NCBI GenBank assembly: GCA_965153355.1
Contig: OZ231127.1
Location: forward strand, 13,330,001-13,394,000
Reading direction: 5' to 3'
Length of the DNA: 64,000 nt
Source: Flaccisagitta enflata
Taxonomy: Eukaryota; Chaetognatha; Sagittoidea; Aphragmophora
Positions 33,757-45,283 of this stretch are shown piece by piece. Both the position numbers and the translations under genes were made by a program. The stretch's first letter is position 1. Every line of letters begins with the position of its first letter. A model generated the notes under the pieces. It ran no database searches and was not told the DNA's origin. It saw only the letters and a list, made by a program, of their open reading frames with translations.

Positions 33757-36700
33757 TTATTCCCTCTCCTCACTGGCAAGCTGAGCGAGAGTGGTTTGAG
33801 TGGTGTCCTGTAAGTCCTGTCCCTGGCTGGTGCCGTTCTTAGCAGCCGACAACAGCGCGCGGGTTTCTTCCTCATTCTCATCTGCGGCACGGCCTCGTTC
33901 CTTGCACATTTCAAGCTCGATTTTGAGGTCCAAGTGGTCTTGAATGGCGATGATTTCTTCGACGAATGCCTCAGCTTCCGCGTCGTACATGTTGAGAAGC
34001 TTACGTCCGCCAACGATTGCATCGATGAGCTGCATGCGTTTGATGACCATTTTGTACTCGTAATCGAAGACCCACTTTTTCAGTGGTGTTTTTGGCGGCT
34101 TCGTTCTCTTCAGTTCCGTGAAACGCTCCTCATGTCGAATTTGGTGGATGTCGTCGCTGACTCGGAGACCATAGCTGTGGGATGGGGGATCGTTTTTAAA
34201 TATATGGTTGTGCAACTGTCAGCAGAACCCTACACTAAATGGCTGTAAAAAAATCCGACATGTGTCATGGTACAAAAGAAATCACCATAAACGAGCCAAC
34301 TTACCACTCCCAGAAATTCCAGAAAGCGTCACGCACTGGGAGGAATGCGTCTTTTTCGCGGTGATTGCTGATCTTCAAGTGCCGTTGATACGCCATGCTA
34401 TACTGGTGGAGCATGCCGCGAATCTCTCGGTTTATCGCACCAGGCTCCTTCCCATCATCGGCGGTTAGGAGGGTTGTGACCAAGCCTTCCGTGGCCACGC
34501 CGACGTCGTACTCTGTCGCTTCCTCAGTTTCCCGGTGGATGAACATCGTCGGATGGGCACCCAGTTTCCCCAACAAATCGTCGAAATCATAGATCTCCTG
34601 AGGGATAACAGAACGATGATGACATGAAATGAAAGGCCATTGCTTCTCTCTTATTGACTGGTCATTGTAATTTAACATTCGTATATAATTGTTAGATCAA
34701 TATAATTGTTAGATAATCATTGCAAACATGTCAATAGAGAAAATTTATGACGCCGTGGAACATTACCGGTAACTGAGAGCAATTAAGCTGCTCGGCAACC
34801 CAGCGGATGACGTCATAGGCCGCTCGTCTTGGTTCCAAGATCCCTCTTTCCCACTTCTCTCCTTGGTCCGTCATCTTCATCGTCATCGTGGCCACTGGAT
34901 GGATGAAATGGATGAGCTTGGACATGTCCGCCGCGCATCTTTCGTACGGGTGCCTCTCCACCATTCCATACAGCTTGCGAACTTGGTGGAACCGCAAAAT
35001 TTCGTCGATGAATTCTGGCTGAACATGTTTCATGTAAAGAAACGGGTAGAGCTTGCGCATATCCTGAGTGAGTAAAACGGATAGGCAATTGTACCTTTTC
35101 CATATCAAAGCCACTTCAATTGCAATTGCAAATAAATCCTTGAAGTTAGAGTCATACCTGCTGTGAATTGAGTGCCATCAGCATGAGGACAGGGGCGAAT
35201 TTGCTCAGGAAACCGGACACACTGCTGCGAAGCTCCTTGTTGATACGTTCAGCAACCGCGGTGACTTTCATTACATTGCCGTCCGGGACATGTTTCGTAA
35301 AGAGACGCATCACCTCTTTTCGCTCTTGTTCCATTGTGAGACGGTAAGTAGGAAATTGGTCGGGGAAGTTGGTCAGCAGGCATTTTTCAACCACCTTCAA
35401 TGAAGGATGAAGTAAAGGAAACAATGAAAGAATGAATGAATGAATGAATGAATGAATGAATGAATTAATGAATGAATGAATGAATAATTGTAATAAAACA
35501 ATGAATGAAATAAAAGAAAGAAACAAAGAATGAATGAATAAATGAATGAATGAATGAATGAATGAATGAATGAATTAATGAAGGAATGAATAATTGTAAT
35601 AAAAGAATGAATGAAATAAAAGAAACAAACAAAGAATGAATGAATAAATGAATAAATGAATGAATGAATGAATTAATGAATGAATGAATAATTGTAATAA
35701 AAGAATGAATGAAATAAAAGAAAGAAACACGAAATTAAGGACTGAGAAGTGTGTTGCATCCATATGAGGCAACTTACTTCAAACGTGCTGGAGTAATGGT
35801 ACCACTCGTGGCGGGCCTCAAAAATTTTGAGCCACAAGTCGGCGAGCGCTTTGTGCTTGCCAACAGCCCTATGGATGCTTGTCCACAACTGTTTTATTTG
35901 TTGATCCTCGAGTTCAGGTCGCTTTTCCCTCTTGGCAGCGTCCTTGAGGGCTTTCGCAAAGTTCAGCAGCGTGCATGGACCCAACCTGGGAGGCGGAGGG
36001 GTGCCGAAGTATTCGATAACCGGCCTATTTCCCAATGTTGCAGACCAAATTACGGGAATTATGCGATCATGATGTGCAATGACGTGAAATATCAGCAACC
36101 ATTCATTACACAATACCAACAACCATTAATTTACTTTGCTCGGCTGTTGTTTCCCGCTCTCTTCGTGATTGGAGCAATGTGGGTGGAATTCTTATTCGTC
36201 TCATCATCGTCGTCGTCGTCGTCGTCGTCGTCTAAAATTCTTGGCTGGATTTCTTTGTTGGCCGAGTTACTGTTTGCGGACCTCGCTGGCTGTTTTGAAG
36301 AGGCGGTGCTCCTGCCACTGTGATACAAGTGTAACAATTATATTAGGGGTGCAATTATGGATCGTATCTAGTGTCCCCATTTTATTGATCAAAACTGATT
36401 AACATTACAAATACCTGTTGTTACTTGAACTTTTGGCCCCTCGCCGCTTCGCAGTCGACTTCGCTTCCTCCTCCTCCTCCTCCTCCTCCTCCTCCTCCTC
36501 GTCTTCGTCAACAACGGGCGAGTTACTTTTAGCGGATGTGGCATTGCTCGTGTCGCTGTCAAAAGGGTTGAGATATAACAATTATATTTGGTATTCAATT
36601 ACGGTATACAATTAGGAATTGTATCCAGTGTGCTTAACATTGACAATACCTGTTCTGAGCTGACCGGTTGCCTCGTCGACGCTTCATCTGGTATTTCTCT

Positions 36701-39700
36701 ATCCGAGCTTGTTGTTTGTGCGAACCGCCGTCCTCAGCGTCGGCGTCACGGTCGGTCTCATTGGTGTTTGCAAAAATCGAGGAAGATTGAAAGTTACAGT
36801 CGGAAGGGGATTTGAAAAGAGCGGCTCCAACGATCTCGGATTGCCTGGCCGTGTAAAATTTATAAAAAAAGATGATTTACTCATCAAAGCATCAATCAAT
36901 AAATTTTGCTCATTATGGCTGGTGAAGATTAGGGGAAAGAGCTGGAGGTGGAGACGGTGAAGATGATAACGAAGACGAGGATAACGAAGATCATTACGAC
37001 AAAGAACGACGATGATGATTGGAAGGATTTACATCTTTCTTTAGTAGCTCCTTGACAGGCATACTGTAACAGTCTTCGTGTAATCATGTCTACACGCCAC
37101 TTACCTTTGCAAATTGACATAAGAGCCTTTGCCCAGGCCCGAGGGTGACATGGGCGATTCTTCGTTGCCTCTGCTATCATAATCAGTGGCCAAGTCATCG
37201 GGATTTCTTCTCGGGCTTAATATGGACCCTGCGTGTCCGAACAAAGCCGGCTTTCCTTGCCCCAAAGCCACTGCCGCTTTACGGCAAACGTGTTTGATCC
37301 TGGATTGAGAGAGGAAATCGAATGTTGAGTTAAAATGGACAGTATTATATACAGATATTAGTGGAGTGAATACTTAATGTCAAGGATTTTTGCCTGTCAT
37401 TGGGCGTGTTTCTAGTGAAGATGAAAAACGCGTTTGTTTCTGTGAAACGCGATCACAGCGTGAACACATATTCAAGAATTTCAACCATCCCACGAGGGAG
37501 TGAACAAAGTGAGTGAGCAAGCCCGTGAATGGAGCAAGCGAGCGGAGCGAGCGAAGCAAAGCAAGAGTAAGCGGAGGGAGCGGTGCGAGCGAACGAACGT
37601 AGCGAGCGACCGAGTGGTCCGTTCAAAACGCGGTTGTCTGACTAGAAACGCACCCATAGGTGTGTTGAGTGGGAGTGTTTTTTCCCCTTCATGAATTGTG
37701 TAGGTGGGGTGGTGGGGATATAGTGGCGATAGATGTTTTTAAAAGGGGTATAGGAGGGATTTTTCCGATGCTGAATCAATCAAGACCCAAGATCACTCAA
37801 ATCTTATCAAATATCAGTTCATGTCTTGAGAATCCCGCACCGCGCGACAAAATTGTGGCCACAGACACAGTGATAATAACTAAGTCAGTCTGGCACTAAC
37901 GGATTGGGCTTAAAAGATCGACCACGGAAATAAGAATACAGCTCGACCATCTTGACCCACCTGGGACCCCTTCTTGCCGGACCGGGCGTGGTGGTTTTGC
38001 CCATGTCTTCATCGTTGTTGAAATTACCGTGGGGAGAGGAAGCGCCTATGAAGGCCGGAGACGCGATCATACCCGGAGGAGGAGGAGGCGTTGATGGCAA
38101 CGGAGAGAATGTAGCCGGAGTTCCTTGGCCTGAATTAATGATAGTTCAAAGTTGACACTAAGGTTATGACTGTGTGAATAAATGAGTAAAGGAATGAGAA
38201 TATGAATGAATGAATAAATGAATGAATGAATGAATGAATGAATGAATGAATGAATGAATGAATGAATGAACGAATGAATGAATGAATGAATGATAGTACA
38301 AGGTTGACACTATGATTATGACTGTGTGAATAAATGAGTGAAGGAATGAATATATGAATGAATGAATGAATGAATGAATGAATGAATGAATAAATGAATG
38401 AGTGGAGGAATGAATACATGAATAATTGAATAAGTAGGGGAAAAAATATAGTAGTGACAATGAATGAATGAATGAATGAATGAATGAACGAATGAACGAA
38501 TGAACGACAACAAATTTTGATTTCTGACCGAGATGAGTTTGTTTACAGTATAAGCCAACTCCGTGGCTACAGGACGTCGAGGACTTACATCCAGCACGAT
38601 TTACGCTCTGTCCCACACCACGCTTCACGTTCTGCTGGTCTGGATCGACTTGAATGGCGAGGCTCTCGTCGTCGTCCACTTCCTCGGCATCCTGTTCGCC
38701 ATCACGTTCGCTGTAAGATGCATGGACGTGACTGGACTTGTTAGTTATGGTAAAGCACAATAATTGCAATAATTAATTCTTATCCTCACACCCCTGTCAC
38801 TATACATCCGCCACTGTGTTCCCTACCTGTGTTAGGTGGGAAAAATTTACACAGCATAGTGACTTATTTTAAGTTGTTGCTTACATGTAGGTGCATCTTA
38901 CCATACATGAAACCAAAGTTTTGGTTAGAAATTTTTTGAAAATTAACCCAAAAAAAAGTTTGTTTTTACAATTTGTGCTATAAATGTTTCTGATCCTTTT
39001 TTTTTCTATTTTCGAGTTCCGAATTGACCTCAGATGATGTTTTCTGTTTCGTTTTATATGTCACATTATATACTTTTAAAGAAAGAAAGAACGAATTTTT
39101 TTTTTTCTCAATATAATACTACAGTAATAAATATCGTATTAAGTATTTTTAAAACCAAATGAACATTATTCTCCTTCAAAAGTATATAGTGTGACATATA
39201 AAACGAAACAGAAAACATCATCTGATTTCAATTGTGAACTCCATAATTATGTAAAAACGGATCACGAATATTTATGGCACAAACATCCCAAAACAATTAT
39301 TTGTTTCACTTATGGTGAGATGCAACTACATATAAGCAACAGCCTAGAATACGTCACTATACTGAGTCTTTTTTTCCTACCAACCACAGCTAGGGATCAC
39401 GCTGCCGCTTCTGGTGCGGTTATTACTGTCATCAAAATCACACCTGCTTCCTACGCTTGGTGTATGGGTGGTTGAAGCTGAAGCACAGGTGGAAGTTGGA
39501 GTGAAGCTTGTTCTCCTATCGATGTTGACGTCCTCCTCCCTGTCTTGTTCGTCCTCTTCCGCGCCCTCTGCCGCGTCCTCTGGATCGGCAACTTCGACGT
39601 CGTCTTTGGCGAAGGGTTCAACGACCTCTTCATCGTCATCATCGTCGTCAGACAGATGATGGTCGCTGGACTGGTTCCTCCGGCTACAGCGAAACATACA

Positions 39701-42700
39701 TGTTTTAAGCACTTTTTAGAAATTTGTTCCGGCAAATATACATTCGATATGAATAACCGTTGGGAGATATATTTGTTAGATTGTTACAGTTTCAGAAATA
39801 TAATTGTTAGATTGTTACACTTGTAACTTTTTTTTAATAAACAACCCTGTAACTGTACATCAGCTGTTTGGGGAAGGAGGGGGGGGGAGAAACAACTGTT
39901 ATCGAAATCCCACCTCGTTTCAACCCTGTTTTGGTGGGTGGTCGAAGGATCAGCAGAGGTGGTCGAAGGATCAGCAGAGGTGGTCGACCGAGAAGCAGAG
40001 GTGCTAGCTGAACTTGAACCGGGGAAAACTGAGCTGCTTGAACAAGGCGGTTGTGAAGATTCGATGACTCTGAAAACAAAAGGAAAGAAGATGAGGCAAC
40101 AAAACGGATTGACACATAGAATAATGGCCAAACTGTTGATCCAGTTCACTAAGACTCACTCTTCTTCGCTGGACTTGTCGTCGTTGGGGCCGAGAAACTC
40201 TTTGGATGATCCGCGCTGCAGGACTGAGTCCGACGTTTGTGTCGTATTCGATTCAAACGCGGACAGCGTCTTTTCAAGTTTGGCGTCCTCCAGGAGTTTC
40301 TTGCGCATTTGGCCGCAAGTCAACCTGTACATTAAAAAACAATACCACATATCTGAAACCAGCTGAACTAACCACTACAACAATGTCCAAATGCATATGC
40401 GCCCAAATGCTACATTTTCAAAAGTTTCCACTTACTGCTTTAGTTTGCTTTGAGTGTTGACGCGATCCCCATATCGTTTGTTGCTATGCGTCGTTCTGCG
40501 AGCGAGCCAGTTGACGCTGTTTTCGCCGATTTTGTCCCATTCGGCATGTTGCTTTTGCAGCTTAGCGTAGTCCTGCCAGAGTGGGTGGGAACGAGGTTTG
40601 TTGGCGAGTTGCGGTTTGATGACGTCCATTCTATCACTCAACTCTTTCATCTTGGTTGACACGTTGATTCCGTCATCCGTAAAGCTGTGTATGCATTAAA
40701 CAGATTATGGATTATCAAGCGGTTTGGCAGCGTCATTGAAATATATAACTATTACAAAAATGAGTGAGCTGGTGTACTTACATGTCTCGGAGCAAAGCGG
40801 ACATCGCGATGTATTGGTAGTTGGCCGGCCACTTGAACATGTGGCAACCGGTCTTGTCGAAGCATCTTTTGTCCAAGACCCAGTAAAGCTTCCATAAAAC
40901 GGGGGTTGAGGCCGCGCAATGGTAATCAGCTTCCAGGCCATCAATCTAAAGAAAGGGCAAATCGACATGACATGTTGTTTAGGCTCATTGGTCATTGGTC
41001 ATTTGTCGTTGGTACTCATAAAAAATTATGGTGAGTTAGGGTGAGTTGTAATCATACACACCGCAAGTAATTGCTAACTAAATGAACCTCCAACAACTCC
41101 ATTTTTGCACCTGCAATTGCCGAACAATTCTTTCGCAGAGGGCGCGGAGAATGAGCTGGTCGTTAGGCGACAATTTGTCGACGTCACCCTACAATGTCAA
41201 TAAACTGATTTTGTCACATTGACTACATGTGTGATAAACAATGGTTATGCAAACCTGCGAATGTAATTATTCCCTTCAGTACCACAAACAATTTAGGTCG
41301 GATTAACTCACCACACTGCCGATTTTGTCGATCATGATATCAATATTTGTCGCTTTCCGGACAGTCTCCTCGATGCCACCACTGAGGGCCCAGTTTTCAA
41401 AATGGACAGCGGAAGACGATTTGCCTACAAAGTCTTGATTCTTTTGCTGTGGGACGATATTTGCCAAGCCGGATTTAGGGTCGATGTCGATGTCCCCCAT
41501 ACAAAATATGTGGAAAACTTTGCGAGCGACGGCGAAGTAGCCTACTTTCCTTTTAAAGATAGGACAGGAGATGTCGCGATAGTCTCGTACCATCTTTAAC
41601 TTCTTGCCATTCTTGTCTTCCGGTGGACTTGGCGCACTTTCAAAGTAGAGGCGGTAGGGGTTGTCCGGATCACGTCCGCTCACTTCTGGATCCATATTTG
41701 GGAGGAGTTTCGGATCTGTTTGTGAAAAAGCAAAGATATGTAGGTATCAATATAATTGTTAGATGGTAGTATAATAGCTGGATTTGATTCAAAGCTAGCA
41801 ATATAATTGTTAGATGGTAATATAATAGCTGGATTTGATCCTAAAACTAATATATATATATTTATGTGTGGTAAGATCTAACATTTATATACATCAGCTG
41901 CAACATTCCCGAAATTGTTTCATTACCAACGTACCACGGGTAAGGAAGAACGAGTGTTCGGCGTCGGCCAAATTTTCCTTCCAATACTGCTCTTCCTCTT
42001 CACTTAGAATCGGCACCATTGGCAGTTTTATAGGTTTGCGGGAGTTGTCTTTTCTGTGAGACGCATGAATCCTTGCTGCTATTGGTGCTTTGGCTCCAAC
42101 TGCTCCTCCGGTTCCTCCTGCTTCTCCTCCCCGTTCACTGGCACCAACTTCGTCATCTTCTCGCTCTTTGTTTCCCTCCTCATCTTCCGAATTGGGATGA
42201 TCGAGGCGAGGAGTTGATTTGCGCGGAGCTTTTGGGATTGTAAGAGTGCGTCGGGCTAGAGGCGGTTTTCGGGGTAGAGGACGTTTTCGGGGTGGAGAAG
42301 GGTGGTAATCCGGTACAGCATCCCCGACGCCGGTGCTTTGGGCAGTCTTCGAAGACAATTTGCTTTGACGAAGGAGTCGAGATGGAGGAGATTCGTCTTC
42401 CGATTCACCCCCCTCATCGCGGGGGCGTTTCCGAGTGTTCGAAGTCGATTGGGTTTGAGGACGGACTCGAGATGGAGGACGTTCGTCTTCCGATTCATCA
42501 TCGTCATCGCGGCTGGCTTTCCGAGTCTTTGAAGTCCACTGGGTTTGACGAACGACTGGAGATGGAGGATATTTGTCTTCCGATTCAACATCCTCATGGC
42601 GGATGCGTTTCCGAGTCTTCAAAGTCGATTGGCGTTGAGGAAGGACTCGAGATGGAGGATGTTCGTCTTCCGATTCATAATCCTCATCGCGGATGCGTCT

Positions 42701-43102
42701 CCGAGTCTTCGAAGTCGATTGGCGTTCAGGAAGGACTCGAGATGGAGGATGTTCATCTTCCGATTCATAATCCTCATCGCGGGGGCGTTTCCGAGTATTC
42801 CTAGTTGAATGGTCTGGAGGAACGGCTCGGGGTGGACGAGGTTCGACTTCGGATTCATCCTCCTCCTCCTCCTCCTCCTCCTCCTCCTCGCGGATTCTTC
42901 TCCGATTCCTCGAAGTTGATTCGGCTCGAGGAGCGCCTCGGGGTGGAGGTTCGTAATCCGAGTCGTCATCCTCGGCGAGAGCGGCGAGACCTCGGCGAGA
43001 CCTTTGGCAGTAGTTGGCAGTCGATCGGGCAGGTGACTTACCCTTTTTCGACGCCAGTTCCTCATGCAAAGCGTCTCGCGGCTTGGTCTTGATTTTCACC
43101 AT
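33757..43102 (-). CDS. Unrecognised 19-exon protein of about 1706 residues
   Basis: Exons, all in phase: 43102-41935, 41715-41312, 41188-41111, 40945-40782, 40684-40436, 40324-40160, 40069-39914, 39683-39444, 38710-38589, 38129-37961, 37299-37105, 36844-36650, 36555-36415, 36317-36135, 36024-35778, 35394-35158, 35063-34767, 34597-34305, 34174-33757. The first 300 residues are highly charged, with five 30-residue repeats (RDEDYESEDEHPPSRVLP type). A folded-looking region follows (exons 2-6, for example MDPEVSGRDPDNPYRLYFES and ENSVNWLARRTTHSN). Exons 7-14 are low-complexity acidic/Ser linkers. A second folded, mostly helical region of about 500 residues fills exons 15-19. I recognise no domain. 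The charge pattern suggests a nuclear protein. The start codon overlaps the stop of the upstream transposase ORF. Confidence 0.7.
35400..35740. repeat. (GAAT)n tetranucleotide repeat inside an intron of the 19-exon gene
   Basis: Three blocks of AATGAATG separated by near-identical AATAATTGTAATAAAA spacers. A similar array lies at about 38170-38510 in another intron of the same gene. The Phe-Ile-His-Ser ORFs on the minus strand are artefacts. Confidence 0.9.
37396..37657. mobile_element. MITE of family G in an intron of the 19-exon gene
   Basis: Left end GGGCGTGTTTCTAGTGAAGA, right end GACTAGAAACGCACCC, interior of GAGCGAGCGAAGC words. It shares about the first 120 bp (GATGAAAAACG...TGTGAACACATA) with the copy at 54001. 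Confidence 0.7.
39015..39240. mobile_element. Short inverted-repeat element (MITE-like)
   Basis: Arms of about 45 bp or more: TCAGATGATGTTTTCTGTTT..CGTTTTATATGTCACA at about 39030-39075 is the complement of the segment at about 39190-39225. It lies in an intron of the 19-exon gene. Confidence 0.65.
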
Positions 43103-45144
43103 TATGAAATATTTAGATTTAAATTTAAATTTCTTTGGCTGATGACTTCCATTTCTCTAATTTTATACTGATTTAATATGGACATAGTAGTGGCATCAAA
43201 TTGGAAAATTTGGCGTGAATTTTGAATTGTTCTCACTTCAAACAAACCATGATCCTCCAGGGGGCGAAGAGACAATGAATCGGCCAGAATCCGAATATTA
43301 CCATTTGTTACAACTAGCCCAACGACGCGGAAAAAGCGCCCATCAGGTGCACCGGGACAGCCTACAACACCATTGATAGCCAGGGTGCCTAGTTCTGTAA
43401 CGCAACTTCTTAAACGAGAGGCCAAATTGTATTGGCGATAAAATGCAACAGCTTCTCGATCGAGTCCGGCTTCTTTTCTCAATCTACTAACTTTTTGTAT
43501 TTGTAAATTTTCATTCGCTCTTGACAACAATTTGGCGTCTATCCTTTTAAGGGTAGTTTTTACAAGATCCTTAGTACACCGTGAATTACCAAAGGAGCGT
43601 TTCACAAATTGGTGAAAAGCTTCACACAAGGAAGAACTCTGTAATGACAAAGGGCCGGCCCATCTGATTGCGGCTACATAGTGGGTTAAGTTGTGTTCTT
43701 TATATTTTATTTTCGGATCATATTCTCCAGTTGGCGTCCTTGTGAGATTCATACGCGCATTTAATGTGGCTTTGATAAAACGTTCCATCTGATCCAAGCT
43801 ACTATCGATGTGGTTTCGAGTTAGAAGCAGTCGAGTTAAATGAGCAACTTTGAGGTAAAACTGCCAGACAGGTTCTTGGGGATTTTGTACTTTTGAGTAT
43901 AGCACAGTGCTGAACAGTAAAACGAGGTGTCGTATATGTGCTACTTTGTTGCACAGCTTTACTTCTTTTTTGACGATATCAATTTTAAAGTATGCACGGT
44001 TTTTTGCATCTTCCCGACGGAATTTAAAACGTTTCCACAAAGTTACCAATGTTGAAGGCGATACCCATTGCAGGTCAAAAACAATGCGATGTACAATTAT
44101 CGTCATCCAAGTGACGCAACAACCGAGGAAATAGTCGTGATCAAGGTCGGGCGCAAATGTGGTAGTATTCATGTAAAAATATGGAATCTTATGCAAAACG
44201 GGTACATTAGTAAAGCCGTGAGGCAAAATATCGTTGTTGGAACTGGCTGCAATGACTTCCACGTATTCTTCAGAGGTGCGATGTGCATCTGAGTACAGAT
44301 CATCCGCGGAATTTGCATTATTTAAGTCCGCCATAATATAATGACAAAATCTGCAGGACTTTCCATGTGACCATGACCTCGTGATCCCGGAGAGCTGATT
44401 TTGTGACAGATTATCTCCAATTACATATATGACTCTCACTTGAAGATGATGACCCTTCCAAATGATCCCATCCTGAAGAAGCTCTCTGAACTGCTCTGCG
44501 ATTTGTTCTGTTATGTTTTCTATACCAATTTGTCCCACGTCTTGAGAGTAAATCAGTGCCAGAGGAAACACTTGTTCCAGTTTACGTTGGTTTGTTCCCT
44601 CGAGTATAACTATTAGATAAAAGTTATAAAGTTTATACTTGTTGTTTTTAGCGTATAGCGAACCGAGAGGTTGGACCTCGTCACATGCAATAGCTAAAAG
44701 TATAACAGGCTGATCTGGTTGTAGACTAAGTTGTTGGAACACTTGTGAACTTTTTACAGAGTTATAGATTCCTGGGGTAGTTTGTTTTGTATTGAATTGT
44801 TGCACTCGTTCCCAATTATCTTTGGACCTTAAAAAGAGTTTCAGCATAGCTGAAACATTATAAAAATGGACTGGAATTCTGTCAGGGACAAATGGGTCAT
44901 CTCCAATTGTCATGTTTATGCATTGTCTGTACTTTTTAGTTTTTGCCTTAAGTTTTTTTTGGCGACCATAACTAGTTTTAAGACGTTTTACTTCGTTATA
45001 CTGCTGCTCTGTCATGGGGACTCGAAGATATTGGATTAAATTCCATATGGTGTCGATGGTGTGATTAATGATTTTTTCTGTCGCCGCGTAAGTGTTGATT
45101 AAGGTGTCAACGGTGTGTTGCATTAAAGTCAATATGTAATCCAT
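43102..45144 (-). CDS. EnSpm/CACTA-like (CMC) transposase ORF, N-terminally incomplete
   Basis: Intronless ORF of about 680 residues from ATG 45144; the frame stays open upstream through a Gly/Asp repeat into the satellite. Landmarks of the animal EnSpm-like transposase group: LLAIACDEVQPLGS, YNFYLIVILEGTNQRK, VRVIYVIGDNLSQNQLSG, SHGKSCRFCHYI. Activity is unknown. The upstream GGGDDGGGG segment matches that of the zinc-finger ORF at 62.6-63.4 kb, suggesting that the complete protein had N-terminal zinc fingers, here replaced by the 70-bp array. The final TAA overlaps the ATG of the 19-exon gene (TAATG). Confidence 0.7.
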   Translation of the reverse strand: MDYILTLMQHTVDTLINTYAATEKIINHTIDTIWNLIQYLRVPMTEQQYNEVKRLKTSYGRQKKLKAKTKKYRQCINMTIGDDPFVPDRIPVHFYNVSAMLKLFLRSKDNWERVQQFNTKQTTPGIYNSVKSSQVFQQLSLQPDQPVILLAIACDEVQPLGSLYAKNNKYKLYNFYLIVILEGTNQRKLEQVFPLALIYSQDVGQIGIENITEQIAEQFRELLQDGIIWKGHHLQVRVIYVIGDNLSQNQLSGITRSWSHGKSCRFCHYIMADLNNANSADDLYSDAHRTSEEYVEVIAASSNNDILPHGFTNVPVLHKIPYFYMNTTTFAPDLDHDYFLGCCVTWMTIIVHRIVFDLQWVSPSTLVTLWKRFKFRREDAKNRAYFKIDIVKKEVKLCNKVAHIRHLVLLFSTVLYSKVQNPQEPVWQFYLKVAHLTRLLLTRNHIDSSLDQMERFIKATLNARMNLTRTPTGEYDPKIKYKEHNLTHYVAAIRWAGPLSLQSSSLCEAFHQFVKRSFGNSRCTKDLVKTTLKRIDAKLLSRANENLQIQKVSRLRKEAGLDREAVAFYRQYNLASRLRSCVTELGTLAINGVVGCPGAPDGRFFRVVGLVVTNGNIRILADSLSLRPLEDHGLFEVRTIQNSRQIFQFDATTMSILNQYKIREMEVISQRNLNLNLNIS

Positions 45145-45283
45145 GTTTGGCTGAAACCTACCATCACCACCACCACCACCACCACCACCACCACCACCAC
45201 CAACACTACCATCATCACCAACATCATCACCACCACCATCATCACCACCACCACCATCATCACCACCACCACCACCACACCGT

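Noticed and set aside
38563-38763. Plus-strand hydrophobic ORF
   Set aside because: Antisense to a well-phased exon of the 19-exon gene (38710-38589); no independent support.
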